Under the pieces are notes generated by a model, which saw only the letters and a program-made list of their open reading frames with translations, was not told the DNA's origin and ran no database searches. Shown piece after piece: positions 34,601 to 46,589 of a stretch of DNA of 64,000 nt. The stretch lies in assembly GCF_905171765.1 (NCBI RefSeq), contig NC_053391.1, positions 112,271,409 through 112,335,408 of the forward strand, read 5' to 3'. Made by a program: the position numbers and the translations under genes. Numbering within the stretch: position 1 is the stretch's first letter; the number at the start of each line of letters is the position of its first letter. Source of the DNA: Bufo bufo. Its lineage: Eukaryota; Chordata; Amphibia; Anura; Bufonidae.

Positions 34601-36278
34601 ATATCTGTTTCCACCAAATATTGATTGAGGCCTATGATATCACTGCTTCCACAAAAAACTGATTAAGGGGTTTGATATACCTGCTTCCACTAAATAATGA
34701 TTGAGGGCTGCGATATACCTGCTTCCACAAAGTACTGATTAAGGAGTTTAATATACCTGTTTCCACCAAATATTGATTGAGGCATGTGATATACCTGCTT
34801 CCACTAAATGCTGATTAAGGGGTTTGATATACCTGTTTCCACCAAATATTGATTGAGGCATGTGATATACCTGCTTCCACTAAATAATGATTAAGAAGTT
34901 CGATATACCTTTTTCCACCAAATATTGATTGAGGCCTGCGATATACCTGCTACCAGAAAATACTGATTAAGGGGTTTGGTATACCTGCTTCCACCAAGTA
35001 ATGATTGAGGGCTACGATATACCTGCTTCCACAAAATACTGATTGAGGCCTGCGAAATACCTGCTTCCTTAAAATACTGATTAAGGGGTTCGATATACCA
35101 GTTTCTATCAAATATTGATTGAGGCCTGCGATATACCTGCTTCAACAAAATCCTAATTAAGGGGTTTGATATATCTGTTTCAACAAAATACTGATTGAGG
35201 CCTGCGATAAACCTGCTTCCACAAAATACTGATTAAAGGGTTTGATATACCTGCTTCCACAAAGTAATTATTGAGGGCTGCGATATACCTGCTTCAACAA
35301 AATACTGATTTTGGGGTGTAATATACCTGCTTCCCCAAAATACTGATTGAGGCCTGCAATATACCTGCTTCCACAAAATACTGATTAAGGGGATTGATAT
35401 ACCTGCTTCCACCAGATTTTGATTGAGGCCTGAAAGATACCTGCTTTCACAAGATACTGATTAAGAGGTTTGATATAACAGCTTCCACCAAGTAATGATT
35501 GAATGCTGCGATATACCTGCTTCCACAAAATACTGATTAAGGGGATTGATATATCTTCTTCAACCAAATATTGATTGAGGCCTGAGAGATACCTGCTACC
35601 AAAAAATACTGATTAAGGGGTTTAATATACCTGCTTCCACCAAGTAATGAATGAGGGCTACGATATACCTGCTTCCACAAAATACTGATTAAGGGGTTTA
35701 ATATACCTGCTTCCACAAAATACTGATTGAGGCCTGCAATATATCTGCTTCAACAAAATACTAAATAAGGGGTTCAATATGCCTGTTTCCACCAAATATT
35801 GATTGAGGCCTGTGACATCACTGCTTCCACAAAATACTGATTAAAGGGTTTGATATACCTGCTTCGACCAAATAAGGTTTGAGGGCTGCGATATACCTGC
35901 TTCCACAAAGTACTGATAAAGGGGTTCGATATATCAGTTTCCACCAAATATTGAATGAGGCATGCAATATACCTGCTTCCACAAAATACTGATTAAGGGG
36001 ATTGATATACCTGTTTCCACCAAATATTGATTGAGGCCTACAAGATACCTGCTTCCACAAAATACTGATGAGGGTTTTGATATACCTGTTTCCACCAAAT
36101 ATTGATTGAGGACTGCGATATACCTGCTTCCACAAAATACTAATTAAGGGGTATGATATACCTGTTTTCGCAAAATACTGATTGAGGCCTGTGATATACC
36201 TGCTTCCACAAAATATTGATTAAGGGGTTCGATATGCCTGTTTCCACCAAATATTGATTGAGGCCTATGATATCACTG
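31640..36278. repeat. 38-bp satellite, first segment
   Basis: About 120 monomers of the type GATATACCTGCTTCCACAAA / ATACTGATTAAGGGGTTT, mostly alternating between two variants (ACCAAATATTGATTGAGGCCTG and ACAAAATACTGATTAAGGGG), so a 76-bp dimer is the basic period. A block of 18 monomers (685 bp) is duplicated (about 32206-32890 and 32891-33575), and part of it a third time after 33600. All open frames here are repeat artefacts. Confidence 0.95.
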
Positions 36279-36328
36279 AAATTCAATATAACAAGATCTC
36301 TAATGGTCTAGTATAAGCAAACAACTTC

Positions 36329-37456
36329 TAGTAAATTATTTAACCCATTAAAATTAATATATTTAAATAATATTCCTTAAAAAATTATTATCAAATTTAT
36401 ACCGGACGATACTTACTGAGGGTACACTCAGATATATTGCCGCACAAAGCACCTGCAAGGTATATAGGGGATAAGGGAAAACTGTCCCTATCGTCTCATC
36501 CTAGTCTTGCTCAGCCCAGGGACAACCCCTGATGGTGGAGACTCCCTATCCTTGAACCTAGGCTGATCTAAACCTCACTTAACCCTGATACAGTGATCCT
36601 GAGAGGGTAGAGAGGTAGAAAATGGTGCTGAAGTGTGGGCAGATACAAAAAGAAAGGACATAAAAAACAGCAACAATACCACATACAGCTACCCTAATGA
36701 TATATAGGGCCTATTAATGGACTGTGTATATAACCCTTATGCTGCTGTTTATACAGCCAGCTAGGTACACAGTACATTATAGTTGTACACAAACAAACAT
36801 CAATCATACCCCGACGCATTTCCCCTACTCTGGGATCATCAGGGGGTCAGTACATCAGAGATGCCTAATATCCATCTAGTAGTATTATGGTGTCATATAT
36901 AGTACACTTATTGTGGATGCGCGATATCTTTTGAATATTATGATTCCTAAGTTTTGGATATCCATCCACCTCATAGTGTCATATATAGTACAATTATTGT
37001 GGATGTGCGGTATCCTTTAAAATGATATCCTAAGTTTTGGATATCCATCCACCATTACAATATCCTATGTTCAGATATAGAAAAGATGATAAGAGGACCA
37101 CAAATTGATAGTAGAGGGAGATAGGCTATTAGATATAAGCAGGCGGACCAGGTAAGGCATACAGTAAGGCCATAAGTCAGTTTTGCTGGATTCCCGTGTA
37201 GATACCTGTGGAGAAAAAGTATGTATGATGTAGGGCAGAATATATATCACAGCCGCAACCTCCACCAAAATCTGTGATAAAGAGATGAAACTCACAGTCA
37301 CAGGACCAGCTCCAAATATCCAACAATCTCTTGAATGGCCCCATAGACAAACAATTACCTAGCCTGTAAAGGGTAAAGATTCCTGGTGACCAAAAACAAA
37401 AAAGATGGTAGAAGCTAGACAGGGAAAGGATATCCCTACTTACAGTTAGTTGTCAG
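36329..37456 (-). repeat. Left inverted arm of the Penelope-like element
   Basis: Reverse complement of 40653-41749 with scattered differences and small indels. It contains a degenerate counterpart of the hammerhead motif of the right arm (36807-36850), in which the palindromic ACGCGT has become ATGCGT. Confidence 0.9.
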
Positions 37457-37797
37457 CCTCCGGATATGGTGGCCCCCTCTCCTCCAAAGGCCCATGCATA
37501 TCTGTGCCAGGTGCCTCCTTATAAATACCCACGCTCATCAAATTCAAATTTCCCACCTGGATTAACCAGGTACGGTCGCGTCCGCTTGATTTCGCCACTT
37601 CCGGTCTGTGGATATATCCACTTCCTGCCGGTGGAACGCAAGACGGCGCTCCACCCTGAACGTGCTATTCCGTTCATTCGCTTCCGGTCCATGGAGCGCA
37701 ATGGAACGCAAAGAGCATACGATAGAGCCTGCGTGCTACCGGTCACGTGCTTCTGGTCCATGAAGCGCAGTGGAACGCAACAGGCAAATAGAGTCAA

Positions 37798-37870
37798 TGC
37801 CCTCAGATCGGTCCCCCTCAGGTCGGTCCCCCTCTGGTCGGCCCTATTGAGTCAGTCCGCTCAGGTCAGT
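37798..37870. repeat. Short minisatellite
   Basis: Four to five copies of CCTCAGGTCGGTCC-like words inside the 3' region of the Penelope-like element. Confidence 0.6.
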
Positions 37871-38264
37871 CTCCCACATATGGAGATCATTCAAGGGAGT
37901 ACCGGAGGCTAACCTATGTTAATGAAAATACCTCAACCAATTAATTCAGCACAGTGGGAAAAAAGATATATATATATGATATATTTAAAAGATGAGATGT
38001 TTTTAGTTCATGACACCCAGATACCATATCGTCCATCACATCCTGTGAATTATATACAGGGTGTGTTAAGTAATCCAATGAGAAGATAATGCTCATTGAC
38101 TTTGATAGTATTAAGTTTGGATGCTTCCCGCACCATGGCCAGTTAAAGAACCTAAAATTATTAATTCCCGCTCGGAAATTCCAGACAAGGGAAAAGGACA
38201 GACATAACAGCGACAGAGAGAAGACCAGAGGAAAAAGGGGCATAACTTATATTCCTCATAGCAG

Positions 38265-40571
38265 CTAAAGAAAACAGGAGAATGTCAGTCTCTCGTTTAT
38301 CCCGTGGGGGGACTGGGACCAAAACCGATGGATCCATTCACATTCCTTCTGAAGGATCTTCCTGTCCCAGTCACCCCCCCCCCCCTGGGGCGATGGTGAT
38401 ATCAATTCGAGAACTGAGAATCTCAGGCACTTAGGGTCCCCCCCATGACATTCATTAGTGTGTGAAGCCACAGGTGTGCCATTTTTCTTGACGATGCCGT
38501 TCACATGTTCGCAAATCCTTCTCCTGAGTTCTCTAACCGTTTTGCCTATATAGTCCATAGGGCAAGGACAGTGGCAAACATATATAGCCCCTTTGCTTCT
38601 ACAATTGACAAAGTCCCTGACCCTAAAGGTCTGCTTGGTTACGGAACACGTAATGGTCTTGGCGGTCGAGAGATATTCACATGCTTTACAAGAGCCACAT
38701 CGGAAAACGCCTATCGGTTTACGGTCTAACCATGTCCCTTTCTTAGCCGGAGGTGTAAAGTGGCTGTGGACAAGACGGTCTTTAATACTCCTCTCTCTAC
38801 GGTATGTAACTGAGGGATGCTCCGTAAGGATGACAGATAGGTCGGAATCCATCTGTAAAATGGGCCAGTATCTCTTCAGGACAGCCATCACTTCATGATT
38901 GGCTACGTCAAAGGTGGAAATAATACGCAGTGGTTGATGTTTGTCTGTGGTCCTAGGTTTGGGGACCAAGAGGTCTGTACGGTTTTTCTGTTGTGCATTT
39001 TTAAACGCCTCTTTTAAGATAGTCTGTGGATACCCCCTTCCCCTGAACCTGTCCTGAAGTTTCCTTGCCTCACTGAAAAAGGCACCGCCCTCCGAGCAGT
39101 TTCTTCTTACTCAGAGATATTGACCCCTTGGGATGCCCCGTTTAAGGGGGAAGTTGGGTGGTGGCTCTTCCAGTGAAGCAAGGAATTGGTGGCTGTGGCT
39201 TTTCTAAACATGTCAGTCACAAGTCTATCGTCCTCCTTAGTTACCCGAATATCTAAGAAAGTAATCGTATACGGGTCTGATTCATAGGTAAAGTGAAGGC
39301 CGATCTCGTTATCATTAAGTTCAGCAATGAACCTTTTCAACTCAGCCGGTCCGCCCTTCCATACCAAAAAGATGTCGTCAATATATCGTGTCCAAAATAT
39401 GACGTTTTCAACCCACCAAACCGGTCGATCAGGGAATACATGGGTGTCCTCCCACCAGCCCAGGAGGAGGTTGGCATATGTGGGGGCACAAGGGCTACCC
39501 ATTGCCGTCCCCCTGAGCTGGTGGTAGAAACGTGCATTAAAGAGAAAAAAGTATGCGTCAGAGTAAATTCTAACAACTGTAGAATAAAAATATTGTGTGC
39601 CACATATTGTGTACCTCTTATCTTTAAAAAGTACTTGACAGCTATAAGCCCATAATGGTGTGGGATGGAACTATAGAGTGACTCTACATCGATGCTGGCC
39701 AAGTTACAATCGGGATCCATGTTGAGGGCATCTATCTTATTCAGGAAGTTCATTGTGTCCCTCGTGTATGCTGGTAGGGACACAATGAACTGCCCGAGCA
39801 CACGATCGAGATAGATTCCGCAACTTTGTGTGAGGGAATTAACCCCTGAAACAATCAGTCGTCCCTTTAATGGTGTTGTGCCTTTGTGTATCTTGGGGAG
39901 CCCGTAAAAGGTCGCTATGCATGGATGTGTGGGAAGAAGGAACTCATATTCAGAAATCAGAAGTACTGATCACCTTATTATTCAGACCTCCCAATAGTAA
40001 CATCTTAAGATTTTCAAGAAAGGATGAAGTCGGATTTGATGCTAGTATCTTATATCCTTCTTTATCTTTAAGAAGATCCATACACATGTGTAGATAGACA
40101 TCATGATCAAGAATGACTAGGTTTCCGCCTTTATCGGACGGTTTGATGATAATGGAATCATCTTTCTCCAAGTTTCTCAATGCTTGCATTTCAGCAAGAG
40201 AGAGGTTGAAGGTACTAGGTTCAACCTTGCCTAGTTGATCCAGGTCCGAGGTGACCATTTGGAGAAAAATGTCCACACATTCGTAGTTAGAGGGGGGTGG
40301 CATCCTTTTACTCTTAGGTTTCAATATAGTGAAAGGACCCTGCCCTGGATTATGGCCACTCTCCTCCACCTAATTTTGTCAGATTTTGAAGATCATCAAA
40401 ATCCCCTTCATCGAGTCCAAGGCTCTCACATGTCTGTCTATTAGAGTTCCTGAAAATTTTGTGCCATTTTAGTCTCCGGCAGAAGAAATGGAGGTCCTTA
40501 GTCCATGTAAAGAGGCTAAAGTTGGTGGTCGGTACAAACGAAAGTCCCCTCTTAAGGACCCCGATCTCCAC
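38265..40571 (-). pseudogene. Penelope-like polyprotein: reverse transcriptase and GIY-YIG endonuclease
   Basis: Read from 40571 downward in several frames. The N-terminal part has KPSDKGGNLVILD (about 40140), a Penelope RT signature. Then follow LASIDVESLYSSIPH (motif A, ~39690), MGSPCAPTYANLLLG (~39490, motif B-like) and RYIDDIFLVWKG (motif C, ~39385). Then a connector (KPRTTDKHQPLRIISTFD) and a Cys-rich CGSCKACEY finger (~38690) lead into the endonuclease with AIYVCHCPCPMDYIGKTVRELRRR (~38560), the GIY-YIG core, and a conserved downstream Glu-containing stretch. In Penelope elements the endonuclease nicks the target and the RT extends from it. Frame changes near 39950, 39500-39800 and 39000-39110 make it a pseudogene. 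Confidence 0.92.
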
Positions 40572-40652
40572 TGCGGGAGGTCAGATTAATAATCTGAAGG
40601 TCATTTATTGTCCCTTGTCCGTCCTGCATCGATCCCGTAGTTGGTAGAGGAT

Positions 40653-41749
40653 CTGACAACTAACTGTAAGTAGGAATATCCTTTCCCTGTCTAGCTTCTA
40701 CCATCTTTTTTGTTTTTGGTCACCAGGAATCTTTACCCTTTACAGGCTAGGTAGTTATTTGTCTATGGGGCCATTCAAGAGTCCTGTGACTGTGAGTTTC
40801 ATCTCTTTATCGCGGATTTTGGTGGAGGTTGCGGCTGTGATATATATTCTGCCTTACATCATACATACTTTTTCTCCACAGGTATCTACACGGGAATCCA
40901 GCAAAACTGACTTATGGCCTTACTGTATGCCTTACCTGGTCCGCCTGCTTATATCTAATAGCCTATCTCCCTCTACTATCAATTTGTGGTCCTCTTATCA
41001 TCTTTTCTATATCTGATCATAGGATATTGTAATAGTGGATGGATATCCAAAACTAAGGATATCATTTTAAAGGATGTCGCGCATCCACAATAATTGTACT
41101 ATATATGACACTATAAGGTGGATGGATATCCAAAACTTAGGAATCATAATATTCAAAGGATATCACGCATCCACAATAAGTGTACTATATATGACACCAT
41201 AATACTACTAGATGGATATTAGGCATCTCTGATGTACTGACCCCCTGATGATCCCAAAGAGTGGGGGAAACGCGTCGGGGTATGATTGATGTTTGTTTGT
41301 GTACAACTATAATGTACTGTGTACCTAGCTGGCTGTATTAACCAGCAGCAGAAGGGTTATATACACAGTCCATTAATAGGCCCTATATATCATTAGGGTA
41401 GCTGTATGTGGTATTCTTGCTGTTTTTTATGTCCTTTCTTTTTGTATCTGCCCACACTTCAGCACCATCTCAGGATCACTGTATCAGGGTGAAGTGAGGT
41501 TTAGATCAGCCTAGGTTCGAGGACAGGGAGTCCCCACCATCAGGGGTGGTCCCTGGGCTGAGCAAGACTAGGGTGAGACGATAGGGACAGTTTTCCCTTA
41601 TCCCCTATATACCTTGCAGGTGCTTTGTGCGGCAATATATCTAAGTGTACCCTCAGTAAGTATCGTCCGGTATAAATTTAATAATAATATTTTAAGGAAC
41701 ATTATTAAAATATATTAAATTTAATGGGTTAAATAATTTGCTGGAAGTT
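40653..41749 (+). repeat. Right inverted arm of the Penelope-like element
   Basis: Complementary to 36329-37456. It reaches to one base from the 13-bp target duplication at 41751 and carries the well-formed hammerhead-like motif at 41240-41281. Confidence 0.9.
41240..41281 (+). ncRNA. Hammerhead ribozyme motif with minimal helix III
   Basis: CTGATGA (41245-41251) is followed by a 5-bp helix II (TCCCA 41252-41256 with TGGGG 41262-41266, loop AAGAG), then GAA (41267-41269) and ACGCGT (41270-41275), then C at 41276 as cleavage site. Helix I is ACCCC (41240-41244) with GGGGT (41277-41281). All core positions fit the hammerhead consensus. Helix III would be two base pairs with a 2-nt loop in a monomer, but ACGCGT is a palindrome and could form six pairs between two molecules. 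Such motifs are known from Penelope-like elements. Activity is inferred. Confidence 0.75.
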
Positions 41750-41750
41750 C

Positions 41751-42784
41751 TATGATATCACTGCTTCCACAAAATACTGATTAAGGGGTTTGAAATACCT
41801 GCTTCCACCAAGTAATGATTAAGGGCTGCAATATACCTGTTTCCACAAAATACAGATTAAGGGGTTTGATATACCTGTTTCCACAAAATACTGATTGAGG
41901 CCTGCAATATACCTGCTTCCACAAAATACTGATTAAGAGGATTGATATACCTGCTTTCACCAAATATTGATTGAGGCCTGAGAGATACCTGCTTCCACAA
42001 AATACTGATTAGGAGGTTTAATATACCTGCTTCCACCAAATAATGATTGAGGGCTACGATATGCCTGCTTCCACAAAATACTGATTAAGGGGTTTGATAT
42101 ACACACTTCCACAAAATACTGATTGAGGCCTGCAATATACCTGCTTCCACAAAATACTGATTAGGGGTTCAATATACCTGTTTGCACCAATTATTGATTG
42201 AGGCCTGTGATATCACTGCTTCCACAAAATACTGATTAAGGGGTTTTATATAACTGCTTCCACCAAAAAATGATTGAGGGCTACAATATACCTGCTTCCG
42301 CAAAGTACTAATAAAGGGGTTCGATATACCTGTTTCCACCAAATATTAATTGAGGCATGCGATATACCCGCTTCCACTAAATACCGATTAAGGGGTTTGA
42401 TATAACTGTTTTCACCAAATATTGATTGAGGCCTGCGATATACCCGCTTCCACCAAATACTGATTAAGGGGTTCGATATACCTTTTACCACCAAATATTG
42501 ATTGAGGCCTGTGATGTCACTGCTTCCACAAAATACTGATTAAGGGGTTTGATATACCTGCTTCCACCAAGTAATGATTGAGGGCTGCGACATACCTGCT
42601 TCCACAAAATACTAATTAAGGGGTTTGATATACCTGCTTCCACAAATTTTTGATTGAGGCCTGCGATATAACTGCTTCCACAAAATACTGATTAAGGGGT
42701 TTGATATACCTGCTTCCACCAAGTAATGATTGAGGGCTACGATATACCTGCTTCCACAAAATTCTGATTAAGGGGTTTGATATA
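41751..42784. repeat. 38-bp satellite, second segment
   Basis: About 27 monomers continuing in the same orientation after the Penelope-like insertion, with the same two alternating variants. Confidence 0.95.
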
Positions 42785-45074
42785 AACTACAAATTGGCAT
42801 GGTATTAAAAAGCAGGATGTGCTCAACCCCATATGCAGTGGTGCATCTATACCAGGGGGGGGGGGGGGGGCAGATCCTGCACTTGTGGCCCGTTGCTAAT
42901 GGCAATCCCCAGCAAAAATGCATACAACGGAGGATGCCTGCAGCGGACCACAAGTACCACAATGGACATCCTACACAGGATAGCAATTGTGTGGATGTGA
43001 TAAACCTTATAAATAATATAACAAAAACAAAGACAGGTGCACTCTGCGGTCTTACTAAGCCCTCAAACTGGTGTTAAAATTTACATGTTATCCAATCTCT
43101 CAATTTTAACGCCAGTTTGAGGGCTTAGTAAAACCGCAGAGTGCACCTGTCTTTGTTTTTGTTATATTATTTATACTGTTTATCACATCCACACAATTGC
43201 TATCCTGTGTAGGATGTCCATTGTGGTACTTGTGGTCCGCTGCAGGCATCCTCCATTGTATGCATTTTTGCTGGGGATTGCCATTAGCAACGGGCCACAA
43301 GTGCAGAATCTCCCCCCCCCACCCCCCGGTATAGATGCACCACTGCATATGGGGTTTAGCACTTCCTGCTTTTTAATACCACGCCAATTTGTAGTTTGTA
43401 TTTTGAATTTTTGGAGGTGTAGAAACTCCTAGTCTGAATGTGCCTTCATTTCCATCCACAGGCAGCATTCTGGTGCACATGTGAGGCCCGGGCTATATCA
43501 GCCAGTCTTGGGTGGGGCTCAGAGCCCTCTGCCTCCTCCCATTGTATGCATGGTCACATGCTGGAGGTTCCTGGGAGATTGCTTTGAGTCGGACCTTGCA
43601 CACCTGTAATTCGCCCACTGGCTCCTGGTATTGCCTATACGGCCCAGGTAGGTTTAGCGTTAGGTTCCCGAGCTACTTGAGAAACCTTGGCTTGGTGCTC
43701 CGGCTCAGACATGTCCTCCAAGCAGGATATGTTGGCTAATTCTCAATTTTACACCAGTACGAGGGTTAGTAAGACCTCAGAGTGCACCTGTATCTGTTTT
43801 TATTATGTTATTTTGACTGTTTATCACATCCACACAATTGCTATCCTGTGTAGGATGTCCATTGTGGTACTTGTGGTCCGCTGCAGGCATCCTCCATTGA
43901 ATGCATTTTTGCTGGGGATTGCCATTAGCAACAGGCCACAAGTGCAGGATCTGCCCCCCGGTATAGATGCAACACTGCATATGGGGTTGAGCACTTCCTG
44001 CTTTTTAATACCACGCCAATTTGTAGTTTGTATTTTGAATTTTTGGAAGTGTAGAAACTCCTAGTCTGAATGTGCCTTCATTTCCATCCACAGGCAGCAT
44101 TCTGGTGCACATGTGAGGCCCGGGCTATATCAGCCAGTCTTGGGTGGGGCTCAGAGCCCTCTGCCTCCTCCTATTGTATGCATGGTCACATGCTGGAGGT
44201 TCCTGGGAGATTGCTTTGAGTCGGACCTTGCACACCTGTAATTCGCCCACTGGCTCCTGGTATTGCCTATACGGCCCAGGTAGGTTTAGCGTTAGGTTCC
44301 CGAGCTACTTGAGAAACCTTGGCGCGGTGCTCCGGCTCAGACATGTCCTCCAAGCAGGATATGTTGGCTAATTCTCAATTTTACACCAGTATGAGGGTTA
44401 GTAAGACCTCAGAGTGCACCTGTATCTGTTTTTATTATGTTATTTTGACTGTTTATCACATCCACACAATTGCTATCCTGTGTAGGATGTCCATTGTGGT
44501 ACTTGTGGTCCGCTGCAGGCATCCTCCATTGAATGCATTTTTGCTGGGGATTGCCATTAGCAACAGGCCACAAGTGCAGGATCTGCCCCCCGGTATAGAT
44601 GCAACACTGCATATGGGGTTGAGCACTTCCTGCTTTTTAATACCACGCCAATTTGTAGTTTGTATTTTGAATTTTTGGAGGTGTAGAAACTCCTAGTCTG
44701 AATGTGCCTTCATTTCCATCCACAGGCAGCATTCTGGTGCACATGTGAGGCCCGGGCTATATCAGCCAGTCTTGGGTGGGGCTCAGAGCCCTCTGCCTCC
44801 TCCCATTGTATGCATGGTCACATGCTGGAGGTTACTGGGAGATTGCTTTGAGTCGGACCTTGCACACCTGTAATTCGCCCATTGGCTCCTGGTATTGCCC
44901 ATACGGCCCAGGTAGGTTTAGCGTTAGGTTCCCGAGCTACTTGAGAAACCTTGGCGCGGTGCTCGGGCTCAGACATGTCCTCCAAGCAGGATATGTTGGC
45001 TAATTCTCAATTTTACACCAGTACGAGGGTTAGTAAGACCTCAGAGTGCACCTGTATTTGTTTTTGTTATGTTA
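42785..45074. mobile_element. Multimeric insertion of 632-bp tandem units with an inverted leading copy
   Basis: The block interrupts the satellite and is flanked by a 16-bp direct repeat TAAGGGGTTTGATATA (42769-42784 and 45075-45090). It starts with an inverted partial unit (42785-43085), a ~20-bp spacer, then three head-to-tail units with a period of 632 bp in the later copies (about 43092-43737, 43738-44369, 44370-45001) and a partial fourth. The units differ by few substitutions, and the first has longer G/C runs. There is no coding domain; open frames of 60-125 codons recur with the unit. I do not recognise the family. The inverted first copy and long target duplication recall Penelope-type insertion. 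Confidence 0.8.
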
Positions 45075-45378
45075 TAAGGGGTTTGATATACCTGCTTCCA
45101 GAAAATACTGATTAAGGTTTGCGATATGCCTGCTTCTTTAAAATACTGATTAAGGGGTTTGATATACCTGTTACCATCAAATATTGATTGAGGCCTGTGA
45201 TATCACTGCTTCCGCAAAATACTGATTAAGGGGTTCGATATATATCTGTTTACTCCAAATAGTGATTGAGACCTATGATATACCTGCTACAACAAAATAC
45301 TGATTTAGGGGTTTGATATACCTGCTACCACAAAATATTGATTGAGGCATGCAATATACCTGCTACACAAATACTGCT
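45075..45378. repeat. 38-bp satellite, third segment
   Basis: About eight monomers, more diverged than before, ending at CTACACAAATACTG where the transposase-related sequence of hAT-2 starts. Confidence 0.9.
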
Positions 45379-46149
45379 CTTCTGTAGAGACTTAGGCACA
45401 GGCTGTTCCACAGGGGTGGTAGGGGTCGTGCAGGTGCACCAGGCCGGAGCCTAAGTAGGAAGTTGGAGAAGGCGCCTGTGATTACTTCAAAGAATGCACC
45501 AGAGTTGGTTGAGTGGCTCCTTTAGCCTTCCGTTTCTGCACTCTCCTCATCCTTTGTAGCTGCACCCTCCTCACTCTCTGCTGTGTGTACCTCCAAAGAC
45601 AATACCACCACCATAGCCCCTCCACTCGAGTCAGAGGAATTATTTTCCCATCCATTACCAGACCTTACCAATGCGCAGACATTCTTGGCATCGGATGAGG
45701 AAGAGGAGGTAGCAACGGCCGCAACCCAGCGGTCTGATGACAATACCCAGATCAGCCCAAGGAGGGATGTCCCCACTGTTGCTACCTACTCTGAAATCTC
45801 AAATGTCACTGGTGGTTAAGATGATGACGTGTCGATGGACGTCACATGGGTGCCCACAAGAGAGGAAGAGGAGGGGAGTTCAGAGGGAGAGACGGAGCAG
45901 CAGAGAGGGAGGAAAAGGAGGATAAGCGGGCAGAGCTCGCAGGGCACAGGAGGCAAAAAGCAGTCTGCAAATGTATCTGGAGCGAGCAATCCACCATGCA
46001 GAGTCACTTCTGGCGCTCCCAGGACGCCGGCACATGGCTCTGCAGTGTGTTTTTTTTTTTAACGTGTCAGCTGCTGACAATAGTGTTGCCATCTGTAGCC
46101 TGTGCTGTCAATGCATAAGTCGCGGTAAGTCCAACACTCACCTAGGGAG

Positions 46150-46215
46150 TAGTGATGAGCGGCAGGGGCTATATTCGAATTTGCAATATTTCACAAATAT
46201 TTTGTAGAATTTTCA
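46150..46215 (+). other. Remnant resembling the end of the 51104-52282 hAT family
   Basis: AGTGATGAGCGGCAG followed by ATATTCGAATTTGCAATATTTC and TATTTTGTAGAAT matches in reverse the right end of the A/T-rich hAT at 52220-52282. It lies in the transposase region between the BED finger and the 46437 insertion. A solo end or small deletion derivative is likely. Confidence 0.5.
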
Positions 46216-46589
46216 GTGCTCCTTCAGTGCTTTTAGTGCTCCCCGTCCTGCCCCTTCTCCTTTCCTTCTCCTTCTCCTTTCCATCTCCTTCTCCTTTCTC
46301 CTCCCATTTGTCCTCCACTCCACCTTCCACCGTGCCGTTGTCGCGTTCATCTGGCACAAGGCAGGCTTCTGTGGCCCAAATGTTTGAGCAAAAAAAGTGG
46401 ATGACGCCGGATAACCCTCTTGCCCAACGTCTGAACTAGGGTTGTCCCGATACCGATACTAGTATCGGTATCGGGACCGATTCCGAGTTTTCTCGGCGGT
46501 ACTCAGCCGCCGATACCCCGCCCCGATACATAAATAGAATACTATGGGCGTAACTATGGGCGGGGCCCGGTGCAGTCACTGTACTCTTA

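Larger units (their letters stand above)
36279..41750 (-). mobile_element. Penelope-like retroelement with 1.1-kb inverted arms
   Basis: A 5472-bp insertion in the 38-bp satellite flanked by the 13-bp direct repeat TATGATATCACTG (36266-36278, 41751-41763). Long inverted repeats of ~1.1 kb (36329-37456 and 40653-41749) enclose a minus-strand coding region with a Penelope-type reverse transcriptase and a GIY-YIG endonuclease. Inverted, partly duplicated terminal copies are typical of Penelope elements. The coding region is broken by several frameshifts. Confidence 0.92.

Noticed and set aside
43385..43435. Possible hammerhead in the 632-bp unit (GAAACTCCTAGTC)
   Set aside because: The helix III part would pair, but there is no CTGANGA element and no helix II upstream.
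44930..44990. tRNA-like words in the 632-bp unit (GGTTCCCGAGC..)
   Set aside because: No cloverleaf or proper A and B boxes could be formed by eye.
43512..45003. Three near-identical 75-codon open frames
   Set aside because: They recur with the 632-bp unit and lack any domain; treated as repeat, not genes.
31640..45378. CRISPR-like array of regular short repeats
   Set aside because: The 38-bp monomers are contiguous with no unique spacers and alternate between two variants; this is satellite DNA in a eukaryotic transposon.
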